Source of the DNA: Streptomyces phaeochromogenes
GTDB lineage: Bacteria; Actinomycetota; Actinomycetes; Streptomycetales; Streptomycetaceae
Direction: 5' to 3'
NCBI RefSeq assembly: GCF_001418655.1
Contig: NZ_LIQZ01000256.1
Coordinates: 1 to 36,875, forward strand
Length of the DNA: 36,875 bases
In this document: in pieces, positions 1-7,706 of the stretch
Layout: every line of letters starts with the position of its first letter
Position numbering within the stretch: position 1 is the first letter of the stretch
Made by a program: the position numbers and the translations under genes
Notes under the pieces: generated by a model
Told to the model about the DNA's origin: nothing
What the model saw: the letters and a program-made list of their open reading frames with translations, nothing else
Databases searched by the model: none

Positions 1-1
1 G

Positions 2-925
2 AACATCGCCCTCGGCATCGGCACCGCCCCCCACATCCCCGAACCGCTCCGCCCCCTCGTCGAGGCCCCCGGCGTGCCCGTCATCCACGCCGCGGACTAC
101 CTCGAACACCGCGACCGGTTCCTCACCGCCGAACACATCACCGTCATCGGCTCGGGACAGTCGGGCGCCGAGGTCTTCCTCGACCTCCTCAGAAACCGCC
201 CGGCCGGCCGCGAAAAGATCCACTGGCTCGCCCGCACCGAGGCCTTCGCACCCATGGAGTACTCAAAACTCGGGCTCGAACACTTCACACCCGACTACAC
301 GCGCTACTTCCACGCCCTGCCCGAGCCCGTACGCGACCGGCTCGTCCCCGCCCAATGGCAACTCCACAAAGGCATCGACGCCGACACCATCGCCGCCATC
401 CACGACGAGCTCTACCGGCGCACCCTGGACGGCGGCTGGCCCGACACCGTCCTCACCCCCGGCGTCCACGTCCGCACCGCCGGCCGCATCGCGACCACCA
501 AGGTCGAACTCCACCTGGAACACGCCCAACAGGCCAGCCGCTCCCGCATCACCACCGACGCCGTCATCCTCGCCACCGGCTACCGCGAACGCCCCCTCGG
601 CCGAATCCTCGCCGGACTCGACCCCTACATGCGCCGCGACGCCTCAGAACGCCCCCGCATCGACGACCGCCACCGCCTCGTCCTCGACCCCTCCGTCACC
701 GGAACCGTCTACGTCCAGAACGGCGAACGCCACACCCACGGCGTCGGCGCCCCCGACCTCGGCCTCACCGCCTGGCGCAGCGCGAGCATCCTCAACTCCC
801 TGACGGGCAAAGACCCCTACCCACTGCCGAGCCGAACGGCCTTCACGACCTTCGGACTCACCCAGCAGCCCCAGATCCCACCCGCCAGGCAGCAACCACG
901 GATGCTCACACCACTCGCCGACTAG
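2..925 (+). CDS. Lysine/ornithine N-monooxygenase family protein, 5' partial (siderophore-type N-hydroxylase)
   Basis: The reading frame is open from the first bases of the window, so the N-terminus, including the FAD-binding glycine motif, is missing. About 307 residues remain. Visible family marks are ALGIGTAPHIP just inside the edge, the NADPH-binding motif VIGSGQSGAEV, the ATGYRE motif, and a C-terminal NGERHTHGVGAPDLGL stretch. These match the SidA/IucD/PvdA class of flavin monooxygenases, which N-hydroxylate lysine, ornithine or diamines for hydroxamate siderophores. The substrate cannot be told from this part. Siderophore synthetase or decarboxylase genes would be expected upstream, outside the window. 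A GTG at 74 could be mistaken for the start, but conserved sequence lies before it. The TAG stop overlaps the TAG stop of the convergent nucleotidase gene within a CTAG at 922-925. Family is secure; pathway is inferred. Confidence 0.85.
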   Translation, partial: NIALGIGTAPHIPEPLRPLVEAPGVPVIHAADYLEHRDRFLTAEHITVIGSGQSGAEVFLDLLRNRPAGREKIHWLARTEAFAPMEYSKLGLEHFTPDYTRYFHALPEPVRDRLVPAQWQLHKGIDADTIAAIHDELYRRTLDGGWPDTVLTPGVHVRTAGRIATTKVELHLEHAQQASRSRITTDAVILATGYRERPLGRILAGLDPYMRRDASERPRIDDRHRLVLDPSVTGTVYVQNGERHTHGVGAPDLGLTAWRSASILNSLTGKDPYPLPSRTAFTTFGLTQQPQIPPARQQPRMLTPLAD

Positions 926-2733
926 AAGACCGGCGTCCCCTCACGCGTCAGCTTCCAGTCCACCGACGCGAACTCCTTCGGGTCCAGCGACCCCTTCGCC
1001 GTCACCCACTCCGCGATCCGCGTACGGATCTCCGTCGACTCCGCCCACAGCTCCTTCGCCGACGCCACATGCGGGAACGCCCCACCGCCATTGGCCCGGT
1101 AGTTGTTCACCGCGAACACGAACTGCTGCGCGTCGTCCAACGCCACACCGTTGTAGGAGAGGTTCTTGATCCGTGAACCCGCCGCCTGAGCGATGTCGAT
1201 GTCGTACGCCAGACCCGACACATAGTCGTAGTTGTAGTCCGGCCGGTTGCCCGCGTTCGTCAGTTTCTCCACGTCGACCGCGGCACCGACCGCCGTCTGC
1301 ACGAAATACTGCGCCGAGTACTCCAGGTACGCCCGCACCTGCGCACCCGTCATCAACTTCGCGACCAGCGTGTTGTCGTACACATACAGACTCGACAGAT
1401 CCCGAATCGTCACATCACCGGCCGGGATCTCCGACGTACGCGAGAACGGCGACGCCTGCGACAGCACCGGCAACGACGCGTACTCCGTCCCCGCCAACGC
1501 CGCCTTGACCACGTCCTCCTGGACCTTCGTGATCAGGTCGATGATCGGGGCGTCCTTGTAACGCGCCTCCACCGTCGTCAGCGTCTCCGTCGCCGTCCCG
1601 ACCACCTGGTTGACGTACGCCACGACCACGTCGTGCTCGTCCTTCAACAGCTTCGTGATCTTCGGGTCGTCGGCCACCGAGTTCGAGTTGCGGACCGACG
1701 CCGCCACCGACTCGACCGTCCACCGGCCCTTCTCGAAGACCAGCTCGAAGTCGAACAGCGACAACCGCTCCGCATACGCCAACGGCTCCGACAGGACGAC
1801 CGTCTTCCCTGTCTTCGTGTTGGTGACCTTCAGCTCGGGAATCTCCACATGCGCGTGCCCGACCAGAATCGCGTCGATCCCCGGCACCTGCTGCGCCACC
1901 AACCCCGCCGAGTTCTCCACGTACGGCAGCTGATCACCGTACGAGGACGTGCCCGACGAACCGGAGTGCGCCGACACGACCACCACGTCCGCGCCCATCG
2001 ACCGCAGCTTCGGCACCCACTTCGCCGCCTGCTCCTCAAGCCCCGGGAACGTCAACTTGCCCTGCACGTAAGCCTTGTCCCAGATCGCGATACCGGGGTT
2101 CGTCAGACCCAGCACGGCCACCTTCACCGGCGGGGCGCCCTTCACGTGGAACGTCTTCATGAAGTACGGAGGGAAGGCCGGCTTCAGCGTCTTCGCGTCC
2201 AGCGCGTTCGCACCCAGCAGCGGGAAACGGCACTGCGACTCGAACTTCCGCAGCGTCTCGATTCCGTAGTTGAACTCGTGGTTGCCGAGCGCCACCGCGT
2301 CATAGCCGATCGCGTTCATCGCCTGCGCCATCGGATGCACCGGACCGCCCTTGGCGGTGATCGGGTCCACCTTCGCGTAGTAGTACGTCAGCGGCGTGCC
2401 CTGGATGGTGTCACCGGCGTCCAGCAGGAGCGTGTTGCACCGGCCCTTCTCCTTGCGGACCGCGTTCACCAGCGTCGAGATCCGCGCCAGCCCCTGCGCG
2501 TTGCCCGCCGAATCCTTGTACTCCGCGTCCTTGAAGTAGTCCCAGTTGAAGACGTGACCGTGCAGATCGGTCGTGCCCATCACCGTCAGCGAATACCGCT
2601 TCGGCTTCCTGCCACCCTTCGCCACCACGGCCTCCGCCGCCTGAGCGCTCGGCGCCACGGCCGCACCGGCCAGGGCGACCCCCGCGCCGGTCACGGCGGA
2701 CTTCTTCAGGAACTTCCGACGGTTCAACGGCAT
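922..2733 (-). CDS. Tat-exported bifunctional metallophosphatase/5'-nucleotidase (UshA/CpdB type)
   Basis: This 603-residue enzyme is predicted to dephosphorylate nucleotides outside the membrane for nucleoside and phosphate salvage. The N-terminus is a twin-arginine signal (NRRKFLKK, then a hydrophobic stretch ending near APSAQA, residues 25-33). The calcineurin-like metallophosphatase domain follows: TTDLHGH (54-60), LDAGD (104-108), GNHEF (150-154), VSAHSG and a GHAH metal motif. The C-terminal 5'-nucleotidase domain includes NNYRANGGGAFPH, typical of substrate-binding loops. The TTDLHGHxxNWDYFKD start of the domain resembles 2',3'-cyclic-nucleotide phosphodiesterase/3'-nucleotidases (CpdB, YfkN) more than classical UshA, so a cyclic-nucleotide substrate is possible. 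A GAGGAG ribosome site lies about 9 bases before the ATG. It diverges from the SIMPL gene. Length is normal for the family. Confidence 0.9.
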   Translation of the reverse strand: MPLNRRKFLKKSAVTGAGVALAGAAVAPSAQAAEAVVAKGGRKPKRYSLTVMGTTDLHGHVFNWDYFKDAEYKDSAGNAQGLARISTLVNAVRKEKGRCNTLLLDAGDTIQGTPLTYYYAKVDPITAKGGPVHPMAQAMNAIGYDAVALGNHEFNYGIETLRKFESQCRFPLLGANALDAKTLKPAFPPYFMKTFHVKGAPPVKVAVLGLTNPGIAIWDKAYVQGKLTFPGLEEQAAKWVPKLRSMGADVVVVSAHSGSSGTSSYGDQLPYVENSAGLVAQQVPGIDAILVGHAHVEIPELKVTNTKTGKTVVLSEPLAYAERLSLFDFELVFEKGRWTVESVAASVRNSNSVADDPKITKLLKDEHDVVVAYVNQVVGTATETLTTVEARYKDAPIIDLITKVQEDVVKAALAGTEYASLPVLSQASPFSRTSEIPAGDVTIRDLSSLYVYDNTLVAKLMTGAQVRAYLEYSAQYFVQTAVGAAVDVEKLTNAGNRPDYNYDYVSGLAYDIDIAQAAGSRIKNLSYNGVALDDAQQFVFAVNNYRANGGGAFPHVASAKELWAESTEIRTRIAEWVTAKGSLDPKEFASVDWKLTREGTPVF

Positions 2734-2871
2734 GACGGGCTACTCCTCGGGGAACGGTCGACAACACACGCAGATACGCGCGTAGATTCTGACCCGGTCA
2801 TGACGTACGGCAACAGACCCCGCAGGTTTCGATCTGATGACCGACAAGGCCCGGAAACGGGCCGCCGGTGA

Positions 2872-2877
2872 CAGAGT
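2872..2877 (+). promoter_or_regulatory. Candidate -10 box of a leaderless promoter for the SIMPL gene
   Basis: CAGAGT lies 7 bases before the chosen ATG. No clear -35 box or Shine-Dalgarno site is seen. The spacing matches that seen before pyk, polA, prfB and the S41 protease gene. Weak evidence by itself. Confidence 0.3.
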
Positions 2878-2884
2878 GGGACGT

Positions 2885-3613
2885 ATGACCTCACCCTCCG
2901 AAGCCTCCGAGGAAACCCGGCCCGCGGTCCCCTACGGCACACCCGACGCCCCCCGCATCGCCGTCCGCGGCGAAGCCCACCTCGAAGTCGACCCCGAGAT
3001 CGCCCGCATCGGCATCACCGTCAGCGCCCGAGGCACCGACCGCCGCGACGCCCTCACCGACCTGACCCGCCGCAACACGACCGCCCTCGACCTCGTCAAA
3101 ACCTACGGCGACGCAGTCGAGAAACTCGAAACCGGCGCCTTCTCCATCACTCCCGAACTCACCAAACACGGCCGAGGCGAACGCATCCGCGCCTACCACG
3201 GCCGCGTCCACATCACCGCCGAACTCACCGACTTCACCGCCCTCGGCGAACTCACCACCCGCCTCGCCGACCTCGACCTCACCCGCGTCGACGGCCCCTG
3301 GTGGGCCCTGCGCCCCGACTCACCCGCCCACCGCCAGGCCAGGCAACAGGCAGTACGCGAAGCCGTCCAACGCGCCCGCGAATACGCCGAAGCCCTCGGC
3401 ACCACACTCGCCGCCCTCGTGGAACTCGCCGACATCGGCGCCGAGAACGCCCAGTCCTACGGCATGGAAGCCAAGGCCGCCCGGTCCATGCGCACCATGG
3501 CATTCGATGCCGGCGCCCCCGAAGGAGCCCCCGCCCTCGACCTCGAACCCGAACGACAGCACGTCTACGCACAGGTCAACGCCCGCTTCACAATGTCACC
3601 GCCGACCCTCTGA
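2885..3613 (+). CDS. SIMPL (DUF541) domain protein
   Basis: A 242-residue protein with one SIMPL/DUF541 domain: the RIAVRGEAHLEVDPEIARIGITVSA opening strand is near residues 20-45, and the family's alternating beta/alpha pattern runs to the C-terminus. No signal peptide or membrane segment is seen, unlike the periplasmic YggE relatives of proteobacteria. The biochemical role of the domain is not established, and I infer none. I chose the ATG at 2885 because CAGAGT, a plausible -10 box, ends 7 bases before it, which would give a leaderless mRNA. An in-frame ATG at 2837 would add 16 residues but has no ribosome site. The gene diverges from the nucleotidase and precedes pyruvate kinase in the same direction, separated by 132 bp. 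Confidence 0.8.
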   Translation: MTSPSEASEETRPAVPYGTPDAPRIAVRGEAHLEVDPEIARIGITVSARGTDRRDALTDLTRRNTTALDLVKTYGDAVEKLETGAFSITPELTKHGRGERIRAYHGRVHITAELTDFTALGELTTRLADLDLTRVDGPWWALRPDSPAHRQARQQAVREAVQRAREYAEALGTTLAALVELADIGAENAQSYGMEAKAARSMRTMAFDAGAPEGAPALDLEPERQHVYAQVNARFTMSPPTL

Positions 3614-3733
3614 AAGCCCTCCGGAATGCTCATCGGAGCGGCCCTGCGCACAATTCAACACTTGTCAACAGCCCTTCACACAAAGGTTGTTGAGTAGTCA
3701 TGCCCGACCAATTCCCTACCCGCTGGTAAGGCC

Positions 3734-3739
3734 TAGGCT
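3734..3739 (+). promoter_or_regulatory. -10 box of a leaderless pyk promoter
   Basis: TAGGCT ends 6 bases before the pyk ATG and there is no Shine-Dalgarno sequence, so transcription probably starts at or next to the A of the ATG. The upstream 3645-3700 stretch is unusually A/T-rich for this chromosome and holds TCAACA/TGTTGA half-sites that could bind a regulator, but no clean palindrome is present. Confidence 0.45.
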
Positions 3740-3745
3740 CGAAGC

Positions 3746-5182
3746 ATGCGCCGAGCAAAAATCGTTTGTACATTGGGCCCCGCCACCGACTCGTACGACC
3801 AGATCAAGGCACTGGTCGAAGCCGGAATGGACGTAGCCCGCTTCAACCTCAGCCACGGCAGCCATGCCGACCACGAGGAGCGCTACCAGCGCGTGCGAAA
3901 GGCCTCCGACGAGACCGGCCGCAGCGTCGGAATCCTCGCCGACCTTCAAGGCCCGAAGATCCGACTCGGCCGCTTCACCGAAGGACCCGTACTCCTTGAA
4001 CGCGGAGACACCTTCACCATCACGGTGGAAGAGGGCACAGAGGGTGACCGCCAGACCTGCGGGACCACCTACTCCGGCCTCGCCGCCGACGTCACCACCG
4101 GCGAACGCATCCTCGTCGACGACGGCAAGGTCTGCCTCGAAGTCACCTCCGTCGACGGCCCCCGCGTCCACACCACCGTCATCGAAGGCGGCATGGTCTC
4201 CGACAACAAGGGCCTCAACCTCCCCGGCGTCGCAGTCTCCGTCCCCGCCCTCTCCGAAAAGGACGAGGACGACCTCCGCTGGGCCCTGCGCATCGGATGC
4301 GACGTCATCGCCCTCTCCTTCGTCCGCAGCGGACGCGACATCGAGGACGTCCACCGCATCATGGACGAAGAGGGCCGCCGCCTCCCGGTGATCGCCAAGG
4401 TGGAGAAGCCCCAGGCCGTCGAGAACATCGACGACATCGTCGCCGCCTTCGACGGCATCATGGTCGCCCGAGGCGACCTCGGCGTCGAAATGCCCCTCGA
4501 ACAGGTCCCGATCGTCCAGAAGCGCGCGGTCAAACTCGCCAAGCGCAACGCCAAGCCGGTCATCGTCGCCACCCAGATGCTCGACTCGATGATCGACAAC
4601 TCCCGCCCGACCAGGGCCGAGGCGTCGGACGTCGCCAACGCCGTCATCGACGGCACGGACGCCGTGATGCTGTCCGGCGAGACGAGCGTCGGCAAGTACC
4701 CCATCGAGACGGTCCGCACCATGTCCCGCATCGTCGAGGCCGCCGAGGAGGACATCCTGGCGAAGGGCCTCCCGCCCCTGACGGAACGCAACAAGCCCCG
4801 CACGCAAGGCGGCGCGGTCGCGAGGGCCGCCGCCGAAATGGGCGACTTCCTGGGCGCGAAGTACCTGGTCGCCTTCACCCAGTCCGGCGACACGGTCCGC
4901 CGCCTGTCCCGCTACCGCTCCCCGATCCCCCTCCTCGCCTTCACCCCGGACGCGGCCACCCGCTCCCAGCTCAACCTGACCTGGGGCGTCGAGACCTTCC
5001 TCGGCCCTCACGTCGGCTCGACCGACGCGATGGTCGACCAGGTGGACGAGCTGCTCCTGAAGTACGGCCACTGCGAAAAGGGCGACGTGGTCGTCATCAC
5101 GGCCGGCTCCCCGCCCGGCGTCTCCGGCTCCACGAACCTGGTGCGTGTGCATCACATCGGCGAGGACGACAGCCCCAAGTAG
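3746..5182 (+). CDS. pyk: Pyruvate kinase
   Basis: 478 residues, normal for bacterial pyruvate kinase. It transfers phosphate from phosphoenolpyruvate to ADP in the last step of glycolysis. The start shows the family N-terminus AKIVCTLGPA and the substrate-binding ARFNLSHGSH near residues 30-40. Then come GPKIRLGRF, the B-domain, the active-site lysine region IAKVEKPQAV, the metal-binding ARGDLGVE, and the signature MLDSMIDNSRPTRAEASDVANAVIDGTDAVMLSGE (given here only as a span, about residues 280-320, with key residues P, T, R, E and D). The C-terminal alpha/beta domain with TQSGDTVRRLSRYR is complete. Streptomyces usually carry two paralogues; I recall this context as that of S. coelicolor pyk1. 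The stop lies 10 bp from the stop of the convergent LAGLIDADG gene, with no terminator between. Confidence 0.97.
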   Translation: MRRAKIVCTLGPATDSYDQIKALVEAGMDVARFNLSHGSHADHEERYQRVRKASDETGRSVGILADLQGPKIRLGRFTEGPVLLERGDTFTITVEEGTEGDRQTCGTTYSGLAADVTTGERILVDDGKVCLEVTSVDGPRVHTTVIEGGMVSDNKGLNLPGVAVSVPALSEKDEDDLRWALRIGCDVIALSFVRSGRDIEDVHRIMDEEGRRLPVIAKVEKPQAVENIDDIVAAFDGIMVARGDLGVEMPLEQVPIVQKRAVKLAKRNAKPVIVATQMLDSMIDNSRPTRAEASDVANAVIDGTDAVMLSGETSVGKYPIETVRTMSRIVEAAEEDILAKGLPPLTERNKPRTQGGAVARAAAEMGDFLGAKYLVAFTQSGDTVRRLSRYRSPIPLLAFTPDAATRSQLNLTWGVETFLGPHVGSTDAMVDQVDELLLKYGHCEKGDVVVITAGSPPGVSGSTNLVRVHHIGEDDSPK

Positions 5183-5192
5183 GGGTGCGGGG

Positions 5193-5972
5193 TCAGTACT
5201 TGGGGCCTACGTGGGTGTCCATGAGGGCTACGGAGGCGCGGCGGGCGACGGAGATGTTGTGTGAGTTGGACTGTTTCCAGTCGACGCCGACCTTGTTGAG
5301 GGTGTCGGTGTAGAGCCGTGTGATGTCCGCGGACAGATTCGTGAAGAAGTACCGCGGGTATTCGTAGCGCTTCTTCTCGCCCGCGACCACGCGCGTTGTC
5401 CAGTTGGTGATCCGGCAGCCGTCGGAGTGGATGAGGCCACGGATGAACTCCCATGGGTGGACGTCCACGATCTTCTGTTGCCAGGGTTCGAGGGCGATCG
5501 TGCGCTCGTGTTTCTTGCCGGGGCCGTGTTGGGGGAACAGGCTGGGCCAGTGGCGGCTGTAGCTGGTGACCATCCCGTAGCCCTGCTTCTGGAGGATGCG
5601 GACGCCGATGCCGGGACGTACTTTCGTGATGGCTTCGCGGCACAGCTGGAGGAGTCCGGGCCATACATCAGCACACGCGACTCTGAGGTAGTAGCCGGTG
5701 CCGCGCATGTGCGGGCTGATGCACCCGTCGCCGAGATAGAGGCCCAGCAGGTAGGCGTACGCGCGCTCGTCCGCGGGCGGGCCCGGATCCGGAGTGGCCA
5801 TGCGCGGCAATGGCTCGATCCGCTCCTGCCAGGAGCGGATCGCGGCACGTGAGATGCCTGTCTGTTTACTGACGGAATTCAGGCTCCGCCCCTGGTCGAC
5901 CAGCACCAGTGCCCGCTTACGTGTGCCCATGTCGTACATGTGGCCACTGTCCGGGCGAGATTGGGGCGACAC
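5193..5972 (-). CDS. Free-standing HTH plus LAGLIDADG-fold protein
   Basis: This 259-residue protein has an N-terminal helix-turn-helix at about residues 22-52 (RSLNSVSKQTGISRAAIRSW), of the homeodomain-like recombinase/Trp-repressor type. Two LAGLIDADG-type helices follow: LLGLYLGDG at 75-83 and FIRGLIHSDG at 176-185, each with the acidic residue that binds metal in homing endonucleases. It is thus a single chain with a pseudo-dimeric LAGLIDADG core. It lies in no intron or intein that I can see, so it could be a solitary endonuclease or, as in WhiA, a LAGLIDADG fold turned regulator. The GTG at 5972 has no ribosome site. The ATG codons at 5939 and 5930 also fit, because the HTH begins after them. 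It lies directly downstream of the tRNA terminator on the same strand. Function unknown. Confidence 0.75.
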   Translation of the reverse strand: MSPQSRPDSGHMYDMGTRKRALVLVDQGRSLNSVSKQTGISRAAIRSWQERIEPLPRMATPDPGPPADERAYAYLLGLYLGDGCISPHMRGTGYYLRVACADVWPGLLQLCREAITKVRPGIGVRILQKQGYGMVTSYSRHWPSLFPQHGPGKKHERTIALEPWQQKIVDVHPWEFIRGLIHSDGCRITNWTTRVVAGEKKRYEYPRYFFTNLSADITRLYTDTLNKVGVDWKQSNSHNISVARRASVALMDTHVGPKY

Positions 5973-5977
5973 GCAGC

Positions 5978-6014
5978 AAAAAGCGGATGTTCACGAGAAC
6001 GTGAGCATCCGCTT
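5978..6014 (-). terminator. Intrinsic terminator of the tRNA gene
   Basis: Read on the minus strand, AAGCGGATG pairs with CATCCGCTT and TCACG with CGTGA, with one internal mismatch and a TTCT loop, followed directly by a T run. This 14-bp stem with a U tail is among the clearest intrinsic terminators in the window. It separates the tRNA from the LAGLIDADG gene, whose farthest start codon lies only a few bases downstream. Confidence 0.85.
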
Positions 6015-6045
6015 CTAAATGGTGACCTTGGAATGCCAGGAAAAG

Positions 6046-6120
6046 TGCCCCGAGTCGGACTCGAACCGACACTGTATGGGTTTTGAATCCATTGCCTGCT
6101 GCCAATTGGGCTACCGGGGC
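6046..6120 (-). tRNA. tRNA with CAA anticodon (Leu by anticodon), class-I shape
   Basis: The minus strand folds as a tRNA. The acceptor arm is GCCCCGG/TCGGGGC with a final G-U pair and A73. The D arm is weak (GCC with GGC) and its loop holds GG. The anticodon arm ATGG/CCAT has a TTCAAAA loop, giving anticodon CAA. The variable loop is short (ACAGT). The T arm is GTCGG/CCGAC with TTCGAGT. The 3' CCA is not encoded. CAA reads the leucine codon UUG, but bacterial leucine tRNAs normally carry a long variable arm, which is absent here. The D-loop AATTGGCAGCA resembles what I recall of Streptomyces glutamine tRNA. The fold is convincing; the charged amino acid is not proven. Confidence 0.85.
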
Positions 6121-6223
6121 CCAGTGAATCGAAGGTTTACCCCGACCCGCTGCCTGACCACCATACCGCAGCTAGGTACGCTCTTGGGAGCAGTACTTGC
6201 CTGCTTTGGAACAAGGAGCCCCC

Positions 6224-6880
6224 GTGACCGCCCCCGAGTCGCCCCAGCCCGTAGACGCGCCCGACGACGACAAGTCGCACGTGCCTCCGCTGACGACCCG
6301 TGTCGTCATCGCCGAGGACGAGGCGTTGATCCGTCTCGACCTCAAGGAGATGCTCGAAGAAGAGGGATACACGGTCGTAGGCGAGGCCGGTGACGGTGAG
6401 CAGGCCGTCGAGCTCGCCCGGGAGCACCGCCCCGACCTCGTCATCCTCGATGTGAAGATGCCGAAGCTCGACGGCATCTCCGCCGCGGAGAAGATCGCCG
6501 AGGAGTCCATCGCCCCCGTGCTGATGCTCACCGCGTTCTCGCAGCGCGACCTCGTCGAGCGGGCGCGTGACGCCGGTGCGATGGCGTATCTGGTGAAGCC
6601 GTTCAGCAAGAGCGATGTCGTTCCGGCGATCGAGATGGCCGTCTCGCGCTTCACGGAGTTGAAGGCGCTGGAGAAGGAGATCGAGGATCTCACGACGCGT
6701 CTGGAGACGCGGAAGCTCGTCGACCGTGCGAAGTCGGTGCTGCAGACGGAGTACGGCCTGTCGGAGCCGGCGGCGTTCCGTTGGATTCAGAAGACGTCCA
6801 TGGATCGTCGTATGTCGATGCAGCAGGTCGCGGAGGCGGTTATTCAGGACGCCGACGAGAAGAAGGCCGCGAAGGGCTGA
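6224..6880 (+). CDS. pdtaR: ANTAR-domain response regulator
   Basis: 218 residues. A receiver domain (about 26-140) carries the acidic pair E31/D32, the phosphoacceptor D76 in DLVILDVKMP, T103 in LTAF and K125 in LVKPF. An ANTAR RNA-binding domain follows (about 150-210). In this family, phosphorylation by the soluble histidine kinase PdtaS triggers dimerisation, and the ANTAR domain binds paired hairpins in target mRNAs to prevent termination. The GTG at 6224 is chosen because AAGGAG stands 5 bases before it; a TTG further upstream has no such site. The kinase gene is not in the window. The gene faces the liv operon across a bidirectional terminator. Confidence 0.93.
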   Translation: MTAPESPQPVDAPDDDKSHVPPLTTRVVIAEDEALIRLDLKEMLEEEGYTVVGEAGDGEQAVELAREHRPDLVILDVKMPKLDGISAAEKIAEESIAPVLMLTAFSQRDLVERARDAGAMAYLVKPFSKSDVVPAIEMAVSRFTELKALEKEIEDLTTRLETRKLVDRAKSVLQTEYGLSEPAAFRWIQKTSMDRRMSMQQVAEAVIQDADEKKAAKG

Positions 6881-6903
6881 GCGTCGCGCGGAAGTACGTA
6901 CAT

Positions 6904-6946
6904 GGCTGAGGCCCGCACCCCGTGTCATCGGGTGCGGGCCTCAGCC
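6904..6946. terminator. Bidirectional terminator between pdtaR and livF
   Basis: A perfect 17-bp inverted repeat (GGCTGAGGCCCGCACCC and its complement) with a 9-base loop lies between the convergent pdtaR and livF genes. It has no T run, as is usual for Streptomyces terminators. Confidence 0.8.
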
Positions 6947-6989
6947 GTATGCGAGTAGCCGCGAGGAGCCGGGCTTTTAAGGCGTCGGC

Positions 6990-7706
6990 TCAGTCCTCGC
7001 CGAGGTACGCCTTGCGGACCGACTCGTCGTGCAGGAGGTCCTGGCCGGATCCGGAGAGGACGATGCTGCCGACCTCCATGACGTGTCCCTGGTCGGCGAG
7101 CGAGAGTGCTGCCTGGGCGTTCTGCTCGACGAGCAGGATGGTGGTGCCCTGGGACTTGAGTTCGGAGATCGTGGCCATGATCTTCTGCATCATGATCGGC
7201 GAGAGGCCCATGGAGGGTTCGTCGAGCATGAGCAGCTTGGGCTGGGACATGAGCGCGCGGCCCATGGCCAGCATCTGCTGCTCGCCGCCGGAAAGGGTTC
7301 CCGCGGCCTGCTTCCTGCGTTCCCCGAGGATGGGGAAGAGGTCGTAGGCGCGCTGGATGTCCTTGTCGATGCCTGCCTTGTCGCTGCGCAGGAAGGCTCC
7401 GAGGCGGAGGTTGTCCTCGATCGTCATGCGGGGGAAGATGTGCCGCCCCTCGGGGGAGTGGGCGAGCCCGAGGGAGACGATCTGGTGGGCGGGGGTCTTC
7501 TTCAGTGACTTGCCCTGGAACTTGATCTGGCCGCCGACGGGCTTGAGGAGGCCGGAGAGGGTGCGCAGGGTGGTGGTCTTGCCGGCGCCGTTGGTGCCGA
7601 TGAGGGTGACGACCTGGCCGGCGTCGACCTTGAAGGAGATGCCCTTGACGGCCTCGATCTTGCCGTAGGCGACCCGGAGGTCCTCGACTTCGAGCAGTGC
7701 TGTCAT
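6990..7706 (-). CDS. livF: Branched-chain amino acid ABC transporter ATP-binding protein LivF
   Basis: 238 residues, typical LivF length. The order of motifs is Walker A GTNGAGKTT, Q-loop region, signature LSGGEQQMLAMGRAL, Walker B LLMLDEPSMGL, and the H-loop replaced by LLVEQNAQAAL, as is normal for LivF. It is one of two ATPases that drive import of leucine, isoleucine and valine (or related amides, or urea in some HAAT family members). Its ATG overlaps the livG stop (ATGA), so the two are translationally coupled. It is the last gene of a five-gene minus-strand operon. Confidence 0.93.
   Translation of the reverse strand: MTALLEVEDLRVAYGKIEAVKGISFKVDAGQVVTLIGTNGAGKTTTLRTLSGLLKPVGGQIKFQGKSLKKTPAHQIVSLGLAHSPEGRHIFPRMTIEDNLRLGAFLRSDKAGIDKDIQRAYDLFPILGERRKQAAGTLSGGEQQMLAMGRALMSQPKLLMLDEPSMGLSPIMMQKIMATISELKSQGTTILLVEQNAQAALSLADQGHVMEVGSIVLSGSGQDLLHDESVRKAYLGED

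Noticed and set aside
3645..3700. Rex- or Crp-like operator upstream of pyk
   Set aside because: TCAACA and TGTTGA half-sites are present, but spacing and symmetry fit neither consensus.
3716..5155. 479-residue open frame antisense to pyruvate kinase
   Set aside because: A shadow of pyk, with repetitive Asp/Gly/Val composition and no domain.
6046..6120. Attachment site of an integrated element at the tRNA
   Set aside because: No integrase, no direct repeat of the tRNA 3' end and no element-like genes were seen nearby.
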